Positions 41,340-50,757 of a DNA stretch of 64,000 bases are shown piece by piece. Position 1 is the first letter of the stretch; each line of letters starts with the position of its first letter. The stretch comes from Peribacillus sp. FSL E2-0218 (GTDB lineage: Bacteria; Bacillota; Bacilli; Bacillales; DSM-1321). The DNA lies in the NCBI RefSeq assembly GCF_037992945.1, contig NZ_CP150304.1:3537501-3601500 (forward strand), in the 5' to 3' direction. A program made the position numbers and the translations under genes. The notes beneath the pieces were generated by a model. The model was not told where the DNA came from and did no database searches. It saw only the letters and a list, made by a program, of their open reading frames with translations.

Positions 41340-41951
41340 TCACATTCCCTCCTCCCTCTTTAGAAATAGATCAAGTTTTTCATCCAAAGCCTTCAAGGCA
41401 TGGGCCCGGTGGCTGATTTGGTTTTTTTGCTCTTTCGTCAATTCTGCACTTGTTTTGCCTTTTTCTTTAACAAAAAAGATAGGATCATACCCAAATCCAT
41501 TCTCTCCAGAAGGTTGGTCCGTTATGACACCCTCCATCGTTCCTGATACCGTAATCGTTTCCTGGTTCGGTGAGGCTAGTGCCAAGGCGCAATAAAATCT
41601 CGCGGTCCTTTCCGCTTCAGGTACGCCTTCCAGTTCGCTGAGGACTTTTTGCGTGTTCGCTTCGTCACTTTTCGCTTCACCGGCATAGCGCGCTGAATAT
41701 ACACCCGGCCTGCCATCCAGTGCATCTACGATCAATCCTGAATCATCCGCAATGACAAAATGGCCCAACTGCCGGGCAATGGCCTCCGCTTTCAGGATTG
41801 CATTGGCTTCAAACGTTGTACCCGTTTCCTCCACGTCCGGTGCACCCGGTACATCGAGGAGCGTCTTGACTTCATATCCTTTAGCAGCGAACAAGCTTTC
41901 GAATTCCTTGGCTTTCCCTCTATTCTTCGTTGCAATGATTACTGTCTTCAT
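41340..41951 (-). CDS. ysnA: dITP/XTP pyrophosphatase (RdgB/HAM1 family)
   Basis: 203-aa house-cleaning enzyme that hydrolyses dITP, XTP and ITP to monophosphates, keeping deaminated purines out of nucleic acids. Family motifs: [12 protein letters not shown] (6-17), [12 protein letters not shown] (68-79), FGYDPIFF near 153-160 and [10 protein letters not shown] near 181-190. It starts directly after the decayed rph; in B. subtilis rph and ysnA are adjacent. Confidence 0.96.
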   Translation of the reverse strand: MKTVIIATKNRGKAKEFESLFAAKGYEVKTLLDVPGAPDVEETGTTFEANAILKAEAIARQLGHFVIADDSGLIVDALDGRPGVYSARYAGEAKSDEANTQKVLSELEGVPEAERTARFYCALALASPNQETITVSGTMEGVITDQPSGENGFGYDPIFFVKEKGKTSAELTKEQKNQISHRAHALKALDEKLDLFLKREEGM

Positions 41952-41952
41952 C

Positions 41953-42275
41953 CTTCATCTCACCTTTTTTCGTTTTTTGATCTTCGAATAATGTAATAAG
42001 CCCTTTTTGGGGTACGGAAATCATTTGCTGTAACTTGTTATATGTAATTGTCGCTCTTACCCAGTGCCTTGTGATTCAACTGACCTTCCCATTCATATCA
42101 ACAAGAGCTGGTGAATCTACCAGGTAATTTTAGTCTAACACAATTCGTGCTTCTTCTAAAATCCCGACACTTGTAGCCGCCAGATGATTGCCCACGTTAT
42201 ATTTCCATGGTTCGTCTTGTAATCGTCCCCCATTGATTGATTGGTTGCTTTCTGGAACACGGATGAAGCGGATAC
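41953..42275 (-). pseudogene. rph: Remnant of rph (ribonuclease PH)
   Basis: On the minus strand GNHLAATSVGILEE and then ARIVLD, a stop (TAA, 42130-42132), and NYLVDSPALVDMN can be read. This matches the RNase PH C-terminal part ..YLAATSVGI.EE..VLDLNY.EDS.A.VDMN... A second stop follows at 42076-42078. A shifted frame then gives VESQGTG, and the first frame resumes with ATITYNKLQQMISV (compare ATFSRAQLNELL). Upstream GGRLQDE resembles the DGR..DELRP N-terminus, so most of the middle is deleted. Intact rph (about 245 codons) sits exactly here in B. subtilis, between gerM and ysnA. At least one deletion, two stops and frameshifts make it non-functional. Confidence 0.88.
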
Positions 42276-42311
42276 CTCCTGTTATTGGCACGTCTGCCTC
42301 CTCCTAAATCC

Positions 42312-42346
42312 CCCAAAAATAAGAGGCAGCGGTAGGCTGCCTCGAT
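42312..42346 (-). terminator. Terminator of gerM
   Basis: Stem GAGGCAG/CTGCCTC followed by TTATTTTT on the minus strand, just before the rph remnant. Confidence 0.8.
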
Positions 42347-42378
42347 GTGCTCCATCTCTCGTATACAAAATCGTTTTT

Positions 42379-43452
42379 TTAAAAACTACCAGTATTGACC
42401 TTTTCGGGACGGACCACAGGCTCTGATATTTTCTTTCCTTCTTCATTCAAAATATCGGCGCTGCCCTTCACTTGTACTTCAACACTTTCGATGCCTTTTT
42501 GTTCCGTTAACGAAAGGACCAAGGCATCGAGAACTTCTTTTGAAACTTTTTTCTCTTTGAAGCTGCCCAGGATATTTTCGTTGAAATTGAGGCTGACCTT
42601 GCCATCCGCCATTTTAGGCTGATCAAGTAAGGCTACATCAGTCATGAAGCCTGTTTGTAAATTCGAACCCGAAGGACTCTTCGTCAATTCCTGAACCGCA
42701 GCTGTAACATCATCAGATACCGTTTCACTGATCCGGCGCGTTACCGGTACATAATACGTATATTCCTCGTCACCGCCGACATAATAAACGGTTAATGCTT
42801 TCGTATTCGAAATGTCGACTGCGTCACTTGTATCGATATTGATTCCTGAAGATCTGGATATATTCTCATCGATCGGTGTGCCATTGACAGGCATTTCGGA
42901 AATATCCTCGCCATTAATCCTCATTTTAATTTTATCGACGGAGTCAAATTGTGTCAGCGTCCATGTAATGGCTTGAAGGATCTTAAGCTCATCTTCTTTT
43001 TGGTAGTTTTTGAACTCCGGAGAAAAGTCCGCCACTGCCACTCCGTCTTTAATGTTCACGCTTATTTGCGTATCTGCAGGAATGACCGCCCTGAACCCAT
43101 TTGGCAGTTTATCCGTGACCGGGCCGTTATTGACAAGATAATCAAGCGCCTGCTTAGCGACAGCTTCGGATTTAGGCAGTTCCAATGTCTGCGGAACCAC
43201 ATACCCGCTTTTATCAATTAAATATAACTCCGTTTTTACCGTTTTGGATTCAACAGCGCCTTCCTCACCATCTGTTGCAGGCTGCTCTTGACCCTTCGAC
43301 TCTTTTAATGAAGATTCCTTGTCGACTAATGAAACATCCTTGGGTGGATCAATTTCCTTCTTCTCTTCACCGCCGAATAATCCGCACCCCGAAAGCCAAA
43401 TGGAAGATGCAAGAATGGTAACAGCCATCGTTACTTTTGATTTATTGGACAT
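42379..43452 (-). CDS. gerM: Germination/sporulation lipoprotein GerM
   Basis: 357-aa lipoprotein. Signal peptide II with lipobox LSGC (Cys near 23), an acidic linker (about 30-70), then two GerMN domains (about 75-200 and 230-345; the first contains VINNGP-type and the second TYYVPVTRRI-type strands). In B. subtilis GerM joins the SpoIIIAH-SpoIIQ channel during engulfment and affects cortex and germination. ATG 43452 follows AGGAGTG. It lies between racE and the rph remnant. Confidence 0.95.
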   Translation of the reverse strand: MSNKSKVTMAVTILASSIWLSGCGLFGGEEKKEIDPPKDVSLVDKESSLKESKGQEQPATDGEEGAVESKTVKTELYLIDKSGYVVPQTLELPKSEAVAKQALDYLVNNGPVTDKLPNGFRAVIPADTQISVNIKDGVAVADFSPEFKNYQKEDELKILQAITWTLTQFDSVDKIKMRINGEDISEMPVNGTPIDENISRSSGINIDTSDAVDISNTKALTVYYVGGDEEYTYYVPVTRRISETVSDDVTAAVQELTKSPSGSNLQTGFMTDVALLDQPKMADGKVSLNFNENILGSFKEKKVSKEVLDALVLSLTEQKGIESVEVQVKGSADILNEEGKKISEPVVRPEKVNTGSF

Positions 43453-43616
43453 AAAATCACTCCTAGGACAGTTTGTACTCCTATTTATACGAGCCCTAGG
43501 GGAAAATAGACCAATTATTTTTCATCTTTCTCCAGCCGCATGTGCATTGAGGACATGGGGCTGCCCCTATATCTTATTCTTTAATCACTGCTTCTTTCTT
43601 TATCTTGGAATTCCAC

Positions 43617-43646
43617 CAAAAAAAAAAGACTTCCAAAATGGAAGTC
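43617..43646 (-). terminator. Terminator of racE
   Basis: Immediately after the racE TAA, GACTTCCA/TGGAAGTC is followed by a run of 11 T on the minus strand. Confidence 0.9.
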
Positions 43647-44450
43647 TTATAAGTGATCGATTTTAACGGTTTCAACCATGCTTGTATGAATGCCAAGCCA
43701 GCTCGATGCGATCGATCCAAACATATCCCTGGAGCCGGTTGTATAAAAGCGATGTGCCGGGCGGAGCTTGCTTCTATTGATCAATCTATAATAATCCAAG
43801 ATGACGCTTGCCTCACGGGCCGTCTCTTCCCCCGATGAAATGACCTGCACTCCATTTCCCATATAGGATGAGATGACAGGTCCCAAGAGTGGATAATGGG
43901 TACAGCCAAGAATTAACGTGTCAATTTTCGTTTTCTTCAACGGGCTTAAGGTTTGTGCCACGACCCTATTGACGATTTCCCCTTCGAACTCCCCACTTTC
44001 TACGATTGGGACAAATTTCGGACAGGCTAAACTGTCCACTTTCACATCGGTATTGATGGAGGCCAATGCGTCATCATAAGCTTTGCTTTTCACCGTACCT
44101 TCCGTGCCTATGATGCCAATATGTAAGGAGTTCGACACTTTCAATGCCGCTCTTGCACCAGGATGGATGACACCCAGAACAGGGATCGAAAGTGTCGCCC
44201 TGATTTCATCAAGTACCGCCGCTGTTGCTGTGTTGCAAGCTATAATCAGCATTTTAATATCCTTCTTCAACAAAAATCTCGTCATTTGCCATGTGAAGGC
44301 TTGAACATCTTTTTTGGATCTGGGCCCATAAGGACATCTTGCTGTATCGCCTAAATAAATGATATTTTCATTCGGCAGCTGACGCATGACTTCTTTCGCT
44401 ACAGTCAAGCCGCCTACCCCTGAATCAATGATTCCTATTGGTTGTTTCAA
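43647..44450 (-). CDS. racE: Glutamate racemase
   Basis: 267-aa cofactor-independent racemase supplying D-glutamate for peptidoglycan. The catalytic cysteines are C72 (IACNTATA) and C183 (GCTHYPLL). The N-terminus is [16 protein letters not shown] start at 44450. It is followed by a strong terminator, so gerM is expressed separately. It lies 10 bp after ysmB. Confidence 0.97.
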   Translation of the reverse strand: MKQPIGIIDSGVGGLTVAKEVMRQLPNENIIYLGDTARCPYGPRSKKDVQAFTWQMTRFLLKKDIKMLIIACNTATAAVLDEIRATLSIPVLGVIHPGARAALKVSNSLHIGIIGTEGTVKSKAYDDALASINTDVKVDSLACPKFVPIVESGEFEGEIVNRVVAQTLSPLKKTKIDTLILGCTHYPLLGPVISSYMGNGVQVISSGEETAREASVILDYYRLINRSKLRPAHRFYTTGSRDMFGSIASSWLGIHTSMVETVKIDHL

Positions 44451-44460
44451 AAAACTCGCC

Positions 44461-44904
44461 TCATTTTTCTTTCATTTCTTGATGTAGTTTAGCTAAAATC
44501 CCTTGAAGGGAAACGATGTCGGCATCATTGAATTGTGCTAACACGCCACTCAAATACTGCTGCCGTTTATTGATCACTTCTTCGATAATCCGTTCCCCTT
44601 CACCAAGAAGGTGAATGCGAACCACCCGCCGGTCCTTTTCATCTTTAACACGCTGGACAAGCTGATGCTTCTCCATCCGGTCAATCAGATCCGTGGTTGT
44701 GCTGAAGGCAAGAAACATTTTCGTCGACAATTCTCCGATCGTCATGTCGCCCGATTCAAACAGCCATTGCAAAGCCAGGAATTGAGGAATGGTTATTTTA
44801 TAATCATTTAGGATTTCCCGTCCCCTTTGCTTAATCCAGGACGATACATAGCGCAATTCCTTCTCGATCTCGGCTACATAAGCAACCTGCTTCTCTTCAT
44901 CCAT
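44461..44904 (-). CDS. ysmB: MarR-family transcriptional regulator YsmB
   Basis: 147-aa winged-helix regulator. The HTH is [26 protein letters not shown] (about 54-79), followed by the wing [17 protein letters not shown] 44904 ([17 protein letters not shown]) has GGGAG 8 nt upstream; the frame opens at 45021 but the extra residues are not family-like. It is probably in one operon with racE. The ligand is unknown. Confidence 0.92.
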   Translation of the reverse strand: MDEEKQVAYVAEIEKELRYVSSWIKQRGREILNDYKITIPQFLALQWLFESGDMTIGELSTKMFLAFSTTTDLIDRMEKHQLVQRVKDEKDRRVVRIHLLGEGERIIEEVINKRQQYLSGVLAQFNDADIVSLQGILAKLHQEMKEK

Positions 44905-45004
44905 ACACCCAGCTCCCCACTTCATGAAACTTATCATACTACCATTTTGGATGAAAGTGAAATGATTTTCAAGATTGATTGTCCGGAACCTGCGACACCC
45001 CAAC

Positions 45005-45070
45005 AAAAAAATAAGCAGCATCCAAAGAAGTCAAAACAATGGAATTGTTTTGGACTTCCTTATATGCTGC
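45005..45070 (-). terminator. Terminator of gerE
   Basis: A long imperfect palindrome (GCAGCAT...GAAGTC...AAAACAAT and complement) ends in TTATTTTTTT on the minus strand, 55 bp after gerE. Confidence 0.85.
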
Positions 45071-45125
45071 CAAATAGAACGGGAGAGAAAATATTTATAA
45101 GGCTTACGTATTAAACGCTAACACA

Positions 45126-45350
45126 TTAAAGCTTAAGTTCTCCCATACGAAGGAGTTCTATGACTGCCTGCGAACGTCCTTTGACTCCAAGCTTCTGCAT
45201 CGCATTCGAGATATGGTTTCGAACTGTTTTTTCGCTAATAAACAATTCACCTGCGATTTCTTTTGTTGTTTTGTCTTGTACTAGTAACTCAAATACTTCT
45301 TTTTCTCTTTTGGTGAGTAGTGGCTTATGAGTGAATTCGTTCTCCTTCAA
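45126..45350 (-). CDS. gerE: Late sporulation transcription factor GerE
   Basis: 74-aa single-domain LuxR-type HTH protein that switches on late coat genes and represses some early SigK genes in the mother cell. It is almost entirely HTH: LTKREKEVFELLVQDKTTKEI then FISEKTVRNHISNAMQKLGV. TTG start at 45350, 10 nt after GGAGG, as in B. subtilis. It is monocistronic, with a SigK-like promoter upstream. Confidence 0.98.
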   Translation of the reverse strand: MKENEFTHKPLLTKREKEVFELLVQDKTTKEIAGELFISEKTVRNHISNAMQKLGVKGRSQAVIELLRMGELKL

Positions 45351-45413
45351 GTAATGTTACCCTCCTTGCCTTCACCAGCATAAAACCCGGAGTGGGTGTC
45401 TATTTAGTCAAGA

Positions 45414-45442
45414 TATAGTATGTCGGCTAGTGCAAGGGAGTG
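45414..45442 (-). promoter_or_regulatory. SigK-type promoter of gerE
   Basis: On the minus strand CAC (45440-45442) and CATACTATA (45414-45422) are spaced by 17 nt, fitting mACm-N16/17-CATANNNTA. gerE is known to be transcribed by SigK. Confidence 0.6.
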
Positions 45443-45471
45443 ACTATTTTACTTCATGGGATGAAATTTTT

Positions 45472-45936
45472 TCAGGAATGTTCGACCTCCGCATGCCACA
45501 TCCCTTGCCTCATCTCTTCCGTCCAAGGCGTCGGCTTCCCTGTGTCCTTGGAGACTTGGACGATCGTTCCCCTGCCCGTTAAACATAGGGAACCATCTTG
45601 CTTAGTGCCCATGTAATGAATATCTACCGAGGAGGTCCCGATATGGTCGGCTTTCACATGGATCGTCAATCGATCATTGAAAAACACCTGCTGCAGATAA
45701 TCACACTGCAGATCGGCGACTACCGGAATTTGATCACTTGTGAATGCCGTCCAATCCTTCATGAATCCCAAGCTATTAAAATATTCTATCCGTGCTTCCT
45801 CAAAATAAGTAAAAGGTATCGTGTTATTTAAATGCCCGAACATATCCGTTTCCGAAAAGCGGACCTTAATCTCATGTTTAAAAGAAAAATCACTGATCCA
45901 CTCCGTTATATTATCGATATATGATATTCTGCCCAA
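45472..45936 (-). CDS. ysmA: Hot-dog fold acyl-CoA thioesterase YsmA
   Basis: 154-aa 4HBT-family thioesterase. The catalytic region ETDMFGHLNNTIPFTYFEEARIEY (D/N and E in the usual positions) is followed by the central strands ..CDYLQQVFFNDRLTIHV. TTG 45936 is preferred since AAAGGGAG ends 8 nt upstream; GTG 45945 overlaps that site. It lies between gerE and sdhB, matching ysmA. The acyl substrate is unknown. Confidence 0.88.
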   Translation of the reverse strand: MGRISYIDNITEWISDFSFKHEIKVRFSETDMFGHLNNTIPFTYFEEARIEYFNSLGFMKDWTAFTSDQIPVVADLQCDYLQQVFFNDRLTIHVKADHIGTSSVDIHYMGTKQDGSLCLTGRGTIVQVSKDTGKPTPWTEEMRQGMWHAEVEHS

Positions 45937-46084
45937 CTTGTGCACTCCCTTTCGAAAATGAATGGCTATTCACTCATTTTATAAGAAAAATTAGATAATG
46001 AAAAGGATTTTCTCTCGGAAAGCTGGTTAATTCGCATACAACTTCCTTCATTTTACAAATTCCATTCATTTCTTATGGAAAAGG

Positions 46085-46123
46085 ATAAAAAAGAGCCCCT
46101 ATCCTAAGATAGAAGCTCTTTCC
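46085..46123 (-). terminator. Terminator of sdhCAB
   Basis: Stem AAGAGCTTCTATC/GATAGGGGCTCTT with a T-run on the minus strand, 10 bp after sdhB. Confidence 0.88.
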
Positions 46124-46132
46124 TTTAAATGA

Positions 46133-46906
46133 TTAAACTTCGTCGCTTCCGAAGAAGTTACGGAATTGCTGAATGGCCGTATCACGGTTCAATGCTGCAA
46201 TCGATGTAGTCAATGGAATTCCTTTAGGGCAAGACTGCACACAGTTTTGCGAGTTACCGCAGTTTGCAAGTCCTCCATCGGACATGATTGTGTTTAAACG
46301 TTCCGCTTTGTTCATTGCACCAGTTGGATGTGCGTTGAATAAACGGACTTGTGATAACGGTTGTGGTCCCATGAAGTTTGAGTTGCTGTTCACGTTTGGA
46401 CAAGCTTCCAAGCAAACGCCGCAAGTCATACATTTTGATAATTCATAAGCCCATTGACGTTTCTTTTCTGGCATACGCGGTCCTGGTCCAAGGTTGTACG
46501 TTCCATCGATCGGGATCCAAGCTTTTACCTTCTTCAACGAGTCGAACATGCGGCTGCGATCTACCTGAAGGTCACGAACCACAGGGAAAGTACGCATTGG
46601 AGCAAGGCGGACAGGCTGTTCCAATTGGTCGATAAGGGCCGTACATGATTGTCTTGGTTTACCATTGATGACCATGGAACAAGCACCACATACTTCCTCA
46701 AGGCAGTTCATGTCCCATGCGATTGCTGTCGTATGCTTGCCTTGTACTGTTACCGGGTTACGACGGATTTCCATTAGGGCGGAAATGACATTCATATTCG
46801 GGCGGTACGCTAATTCAAATTCCTCATCATAAGGAGCTGAATCCGGTGTATCTTGACGAGTGATGATAAAACGGACTGTTTTAGTCTCAGATTTAGTTTC
46901 AACCAT
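46133..46906 (-). CDS. sdhB: Succinate dehydrogenase iron-sulfur subunit
   Basis: 257-aa electron-transfer subunit of complex II. The N-terminal 2Fe-2S domain has CLEEVCGACSM (about 69-79) with a fourth Cys near 92. The C-terminal domain has CMTCGVCLEACP and CGNSQNCVQSCPKG for the 4Fe-4S and 3Fe-4S clusters. It passes electrons from SdhA FADH2 to the SdhC heme/quinone site. Last gene of sdhCAB, 17 bp after sdhA. Confidence 0.98.
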   Translation of the reverse strand: MVETKSETKTVRFIITRQDTPDSAPYDEEFELAYRPNMNVISALMEIRRNPVTVQGKHTTAIAWDMNCLEEVCGACSMVINGKPRQSCTALIDQLEQPVRLAPMRTFPVVRDLQVDRSRMFDSLKKVKAWIPIDGTYNLGPGPRMPEKKRQWAYELSKCMTCGVCLEACPNVNSNSNFMGPQPLSQVRLFNAHPTGAMNKAERLNTIMSDGGLANCGNSQNCVQSCPKGIPLTTSIAALNRDTAIQQFRNFFGSDEV

Positions 46907-46923
46907 TTTTTTGCTCCCCCTCT

Positions 46924-48684
46924 TTAATGTTTCGTAGTGTAGTCACGTTTACGCGGTGCGATGAGTGATACATCAATATCTTCATAATGGAATTCAGGTG
47001 CTTGATCCAAGCCCTTGAACGTTGCCATTGTCGTTTTCATGAATTCTTCATCATTACGTTCCGGGAAATCAGGTTTGTAATGCGCTCCACGGCTTTCATC
47101 ACGGTTTAACGCACCGATTGTGATTACACGTGCCAATTGCATCATATTTTGCAGCTGTCTAGTGAAAGCAGCTCCTTGGTTGCTCCATTTAGCCGTATCA
47201 TTGATGTTGATTTTCTTGTAACGCTCCATCAACTCAAGAATCTTGTTATCCGTTTCTTTCAGCTTATCATTGTAACGGACTACAGTAACATGCTGAGTCA
47301 TCCACTCACCAAGCTCTTTGTGAAGTACGTACGCATTTTCATTTCCATCAAGAGACATGACATTGTTCCATTTTTCTTGCTCTTGTTTTTCGTATCCATC
47401 ATACAATGAAGATGGGATGGATTCGGAAGTTTTGTCAAGACCTTCGATATATTTAACGGCATTCGGACCAGCGACTGAACCGCCATAGATGGCAGATAGA
47501 AGTGAGTTCGCACCAAGACGGTTACCGCCATGCTGGGAGTAATCACACTCACCTGCAGCGAATAAACCTTTAATGTTAGTCATTTGGTCATAATCAACCC
47601 AAAGTCCGCCCATAGAATAGTGAACGGCAGGGAAAATCTTCATTGGTACTTTACGAGGATCTTCACCCATGAATTTCTCGTAGATTTCAATGATTCCGCC
47701 AAGTTTAATATCAAGTAATTTAGGATCTTTATGTGATAGATCCAGATACACCATGTTTTCTCCATTAATACCAAGCTTCATGTTCATACATACGTCGAAA
47801 ATTTCACGAGTCGCGATATCACGAGGTACCAGGTTACCGTAAGCAGGGTATTTTTCTTCAAGGAAATACCAAGGTTTTCCGTCTTTATATGTCCAGATAC
47901 GTCCACCTTCACCACGAGCAGATTCACTCATTAGACGAAGTTTGTCATCTCCAGGGATTGCTGTCGGGTGAATTTGAATGAACTCACCGTTGGCATAATT
48001 AACACCTTGTTGATAGACGATCGATGCTGCTGAACCTGTATTGATCATCGAGTTAGTGGATTTACCGAATATGATTCCAGGGCCTCCGCTTGCCATGATG
48101 ACTGCATCGCCAGGGAATGATTTGATTTCCATTGTAGTCAAGTTCTGAGCTACGATACCGCGTGCTGTTTCTTCATCATCGATAACAGCTCCAAGGAATT
48201 CCCAGCCCTCATATTTCGTAACAAGTCCTTCCACTTCATACCGGCGAACCTGCTCGTCCAATGCGTAAAGCAATTGTTGACCAGTCGTTGCACCCGCGAA
48301 TGCTGTACGGCTATGTTGTGTACCGCCGAAACGACGGAAATCAAGAAGACCTTCCGGAGTACGGTTGAACATAACGCCCATACGGTCAAACATATGGATG
48401 ATCGATGGTGCCGCTTCGCACATCGCTTTAACCGGGGGTTGGTTAGCCAAGAAGTCCCCGCCATAAACTGTATCATCAAAGTGAATGAATGGAGAATCCC
48501 CTTCACCTTTTGTATTTACTGCCCCATTGATTCCGCCTTGGGCACAAACTGAGTGAGAGCGTTTAACAGGCACTAAAGAAAATAAATCAACCTGTTGTCC
48601 AAGCTCTGCTGCTTTGATCGTCGCCATTAAGCCGGCTAGACCTCCACCTACGATAATGATTTTACCTTTACCCAATTCTGTCAC
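46924..48684 (-). CDS. sdhA: Succinate dehydrogenase flavoprotein subunit
   Basis: 586-aa catalytic subunit oxidising succinate to fumarate. FAD-binding motif VGGGLAGLMATIKAAELG (about 12-29), covalent FAD His in KRSHSVCAQGG near 43, and substrate-binding/active-site segments HPTAIPG and SARGEGGR (about 240-262). Full length for the Gram-positive type. It lies 63 bp after sdhC. Confidence 0.98.
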   Translation of the reverse strand: MTELGKGKIIIVGGGLAGLMATIKAAELGQQVDLFSLVPVKRSHSVCAQGGINGAVNTKGEGDSPFIHFDDTVYGGDFLANQPPVKAMCEAAPSIIHMFDRMGVMFNRTPEGLLDFRRFGGTQHSRTAFAGATTGQQLLYALDEQVRRYEVEGLVTKYEGWEFLGAVIDDEETARGIVAQNLTTMEIKSFPGDAVIMASGGPGIIFGKSTNSMINTGSAASIVYQQGVNYANGEFIQIHPTAIPGDDKLRLMSESARGEGGRIWTYKDGKPWYFLEEKYPAYGNLVPRDIATREIFDVCMNMKLGINGENMVYLDLSHKDPKLLDIKLGGIIEIYEKFMGEDPRKVPMKIFPAVHYSMGGLWVDYDQMTNIKGLFAAGECDYSQHGGNRLGANSLLSAIYGGSVAGPNAVKYIEGLDKTSESIPSSLYDGYEKQEQEKWNNVMSLDGNENAYVLHKELGEWMTQHVTVVRYNDKLKETDNKILELMERYKKININDTAKWSNQGAAFTRQLQNMMQLARVITIGALNRDESRGAHYKPDFPERNDEEFMKTTMATFKGLDQAPEFHYEDIDVSLIAPRKRDYTTKH

Positions 48685-48747
48685 TCCCTTATTTCCATTA
48701 GCAAAGCTATGTTTTTTATCCGGATACTATAAATGAACTCTAACTTC

Positions 48748-49356
48748 TTAAACGAAAGCGAAAACTGCGCTAACGCCGATATAAGAAAGCAGAACGAAAA
48801 TGATCAAAGTTACGTACGTCATGATTTTTTGCGATTTAGGTGAAACTGTCAGACCCCAGCTCACTGCAAATGACCATAATCCATTCGCAAAGTGGAAAAT
48901 TGCAGAAATAATACCTACAATATAGAACACGATCATGAATGGGTTAGAGAAAATCTCTGCCATCATGTCAAAATCAACCTCAGCACCCATGGCTGCTTGA
49001 ACTCTAGTCTCCCAAATATGCCAAACAAGGAAAATCAGCGTGATGATTCCAGTCAGGCGTTGCAGCATGAACATCCAGTTACGGAAGAAACTAAATCTCC
49101 CCAAATTGTTTTTTGCTGTAAGGGCAATATAAATACCGTACACAGCATGGAAAATGATCGGTAGATAGATGACGACCCACTCTACCAAAAGCTTTACGGG
49201 CGTATATTCAATTAAATGAACGGCCCCATTAAACGTCTCTTCCCCTTTTGTTGCCATAAAGTTTACCGATAAATGAAAAATTAGGAATAGACCAATCGGA
49301 ATAACTCCAAGAAGTGAATGAAGTCTACGATTCCCAAACTCGCGATTTTTTGCCAC
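48748..49356 (-). CDS. sdhC: Succinate dehydrogenase cytochrome b558 subunit
   Basis: 202-aa five-helix membrane anchor carrying two b hemes and the menaquinone site. Axial histidines are in RRLHSLLG, IFHLSVN, HAVYG, VWHIWE and FHFANG. The GTG start at 49356 (VAKNREFGNRRLHS) follows AAGGGGGG and gives the same length as the B. subtilis protein; upstream residues to 49392 are not conserved. First gene of sdhCAB. Confidence 0.97.
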   Translation of the reverse strand: MAKNREFGNRRLHSLLGVIPIGLFLIFHLSVNFMATKGEETFNGAVHLIEYTPVKLLVEWVVIYLPIIFHAVYGIYIALTAKNNLGRFSFFRNWMFMLQRLTGIITLIFLVWHIWETRVQAAMGAEVDFDMMAEIFSNPFMIVFYIVGIISAIFHFANGLWSFAVSWGLTVSPKSQKIMTYVTLIIFVLLSYIGVSAVFAFV

Positions 49357-49487
49357 TAAGTGCCCCCCCTTAATTTGTGAAAAATCATGCAAAGATAATC
49401 TGGTGGCTACCTTTTATCTCCGCGTGAAAATAAAGTATAGAGTGCAAAAAGCTCTCCTATACTTTCTTACAATTATGTGACATGTCC

Positions 49488-49516
49488 ATTTTACTCCTGA
49501 CTTCTATGTGCGTCAA
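49488..49516 (-). promoter_or_regulatory. SigA promoter of sdhCAB
   Basis: On the minus strand TTGACG (49511-49516) and TAAAAT (49488-49493) are spaced by 17 nt. The leader to the sdhC start is about 125 nt. Confidence 0.6.
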
Positions 49517-49740
49517 GAAAACGGATACAACAAATCTCTTTTTTAAAATAGATATTATTGGCTAAAAATGCATGTTTTTTTATTTGTCAAGGCTATATTA
49601 TGAGAAATAATGTATGAATCTATTAATATTTCGGTATAATTTATCATTTTTTTCCATTTGCGTTTCAAATAAATAAAAAAACAATATAATTTGCAAAAGA
49701 AAAACGTTTATAATAGATTTACAGAAAGAGGCGATAAACT
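49517..49740. other. Divergent intergenic region sdhC-yslB
   Basis: Very AT-rich. It contains TATAAT at 49709-49714, a plausible -10 for yslB with no clear -35. No coding signal in this part. Confidence 0.4.
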
Positions 49741-50196
49741 ATGAAAAAAAATATTGCTGCAGCGATAGAGGAAGAAATTCAAACTGAAGAGTTCCAAGTT
49801 CCGGCTTTCGGATATGAATTAATCAGGGAAGTACTACTGAATGATATACTCGGAAAAGACTCGAATCAGATCCTCTATTGGGCAGGTAAACAGTTAGCAA
49901 GAAAATTCCCACTGAATGGCGATCAGGAGGTTATTGAATTTTTCCAAAGCGCCGGTTGGGGAGATTTGGAAATCATCAAGTATACGAAAAACGAGATGGA
50001 GTTATCCTTGTCGGGTGAAATAATCAGCCGCCGCCTGGATTTACATCCTGACTGTCACTTCCAGCTTGAAGCCGGCTTCCTTGCCGAGCAGTTCACACTG
50101 CAAAAAAAATTCCTCAGCGAATCAACGGAAGAAGTTAAACGCCGCGCAAAAAAAGTGACATTCACCATTCAATGGGATCCCAGAGATCCAATCTAA
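49741..50196 (+). CDS. yslB: YslB family protein (DUF2507)
   Basis: 151-aa soluble protein of the YslB/DUF2507 family, which resembles small V4R-like ligand-binding folds. ATG 49741 follows GAGGCG. It is the only conserved gene of this part on the plus strand, between sdhC and lysC as in B. subtilis. Function unknown. Confidence 0.9.
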   Translation: MKKNIAAAIEEEIQTEEFQVPAFGYELIREVLLNDILGKDSNQILYWAGKQLARKFPLNGDQEVIEFFQSAGWGDLEIIKYTKNEMELSLSGEIISRRLDLHPDCHFQLEAGFLAEQFTLQKKFLSESTEEVKRRAKKVTFTIQWDPRDPI

Positions 50197-50204
50197 CGAG
50201 CCCA

Positions 50205-50245
50205 TAAAACAGACTTACCCTTTTTACCGGAAGTCTGTTTTTTAC
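50205..50245. terminator. Bidirectional terminator between yslB and lysC
   Basis: Stem AAACAGACTT/AAGTCTGTTT with a T-run on the right and an A-run on the left; serves both convergent genes. Confidence 0.85.
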
Positions 50246-50259
50246 TGGACTCCATACAA

Positions 50260-50757
50260 TCAGGCTAGCACATTTGCATGCTGACCAAGTTTAAATGCTT
50301 CATGCAGGGATTCGACCGCCTTCACCATCTCCAGCTCATTGACGACAGTCGAAACTTTAATTTCCGATGTGCTGACCATTTTCACTTGGATGCCTGTATT
50401 GGCCATCACTTCAAACATCTCGGCAGCCACTCCCGGATTGGATACCATACCCGATCCAACGATTGACACCTTGGCCAATCCGCCCTCCGTTTCAACCCTG
50501 TCAAAGGCCAACTGCTCTTTATTATTTTCCAACACGATCAAAGCCGCTTTTTTATCTTCACTTTTAATGGAGAATGATAAGTTGGTCGTATCCTCTGCAG
50601 TCATGCTTTGAATGATGATGTCAACATTGATCTGGTTTTTCGCAAGCGTCATGAAAATGGTTGATAATGCACCAAGTGATTGGGGCAAGCCATAAACCGT
50701 CACCCTAGTGATGCTATCTTCGAATGCGATGCCGCGCACGATTAAGTTTTCTTCCAT
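50260..50757 (-). CDS. lysC: Internal start: aspartokinase II beta subunit
   Basis: An in-frame ATG at 50757 (MEENLIVRGIAFED) is preceded by GAGGAGG 7-8 nt upstream, a better site than that of the full-length start. Translation from here gives a 165-aa product made of the two ACT domains. B. subtilis aspartokinase II is an alpha2beta2 enzyme whose beta subunit comes from an internal start at the equivalent Met. Confidence 0.8.
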   Translation of the reverse strand: MEENLIVRGIAFEDSITRVTVYGLPQSLGALSTIFMTLAKNQINVDIIIQSMTAEDTTNLSFSIKSEDKKAALIVLENNKEQLAFDRVETEGGLAKVSIVGSGMVSNPGVAAEMFEVMANTGIQVKMVSTSEIKVSTVVNELEMVKAVESLHEAFKLGQHANVLA

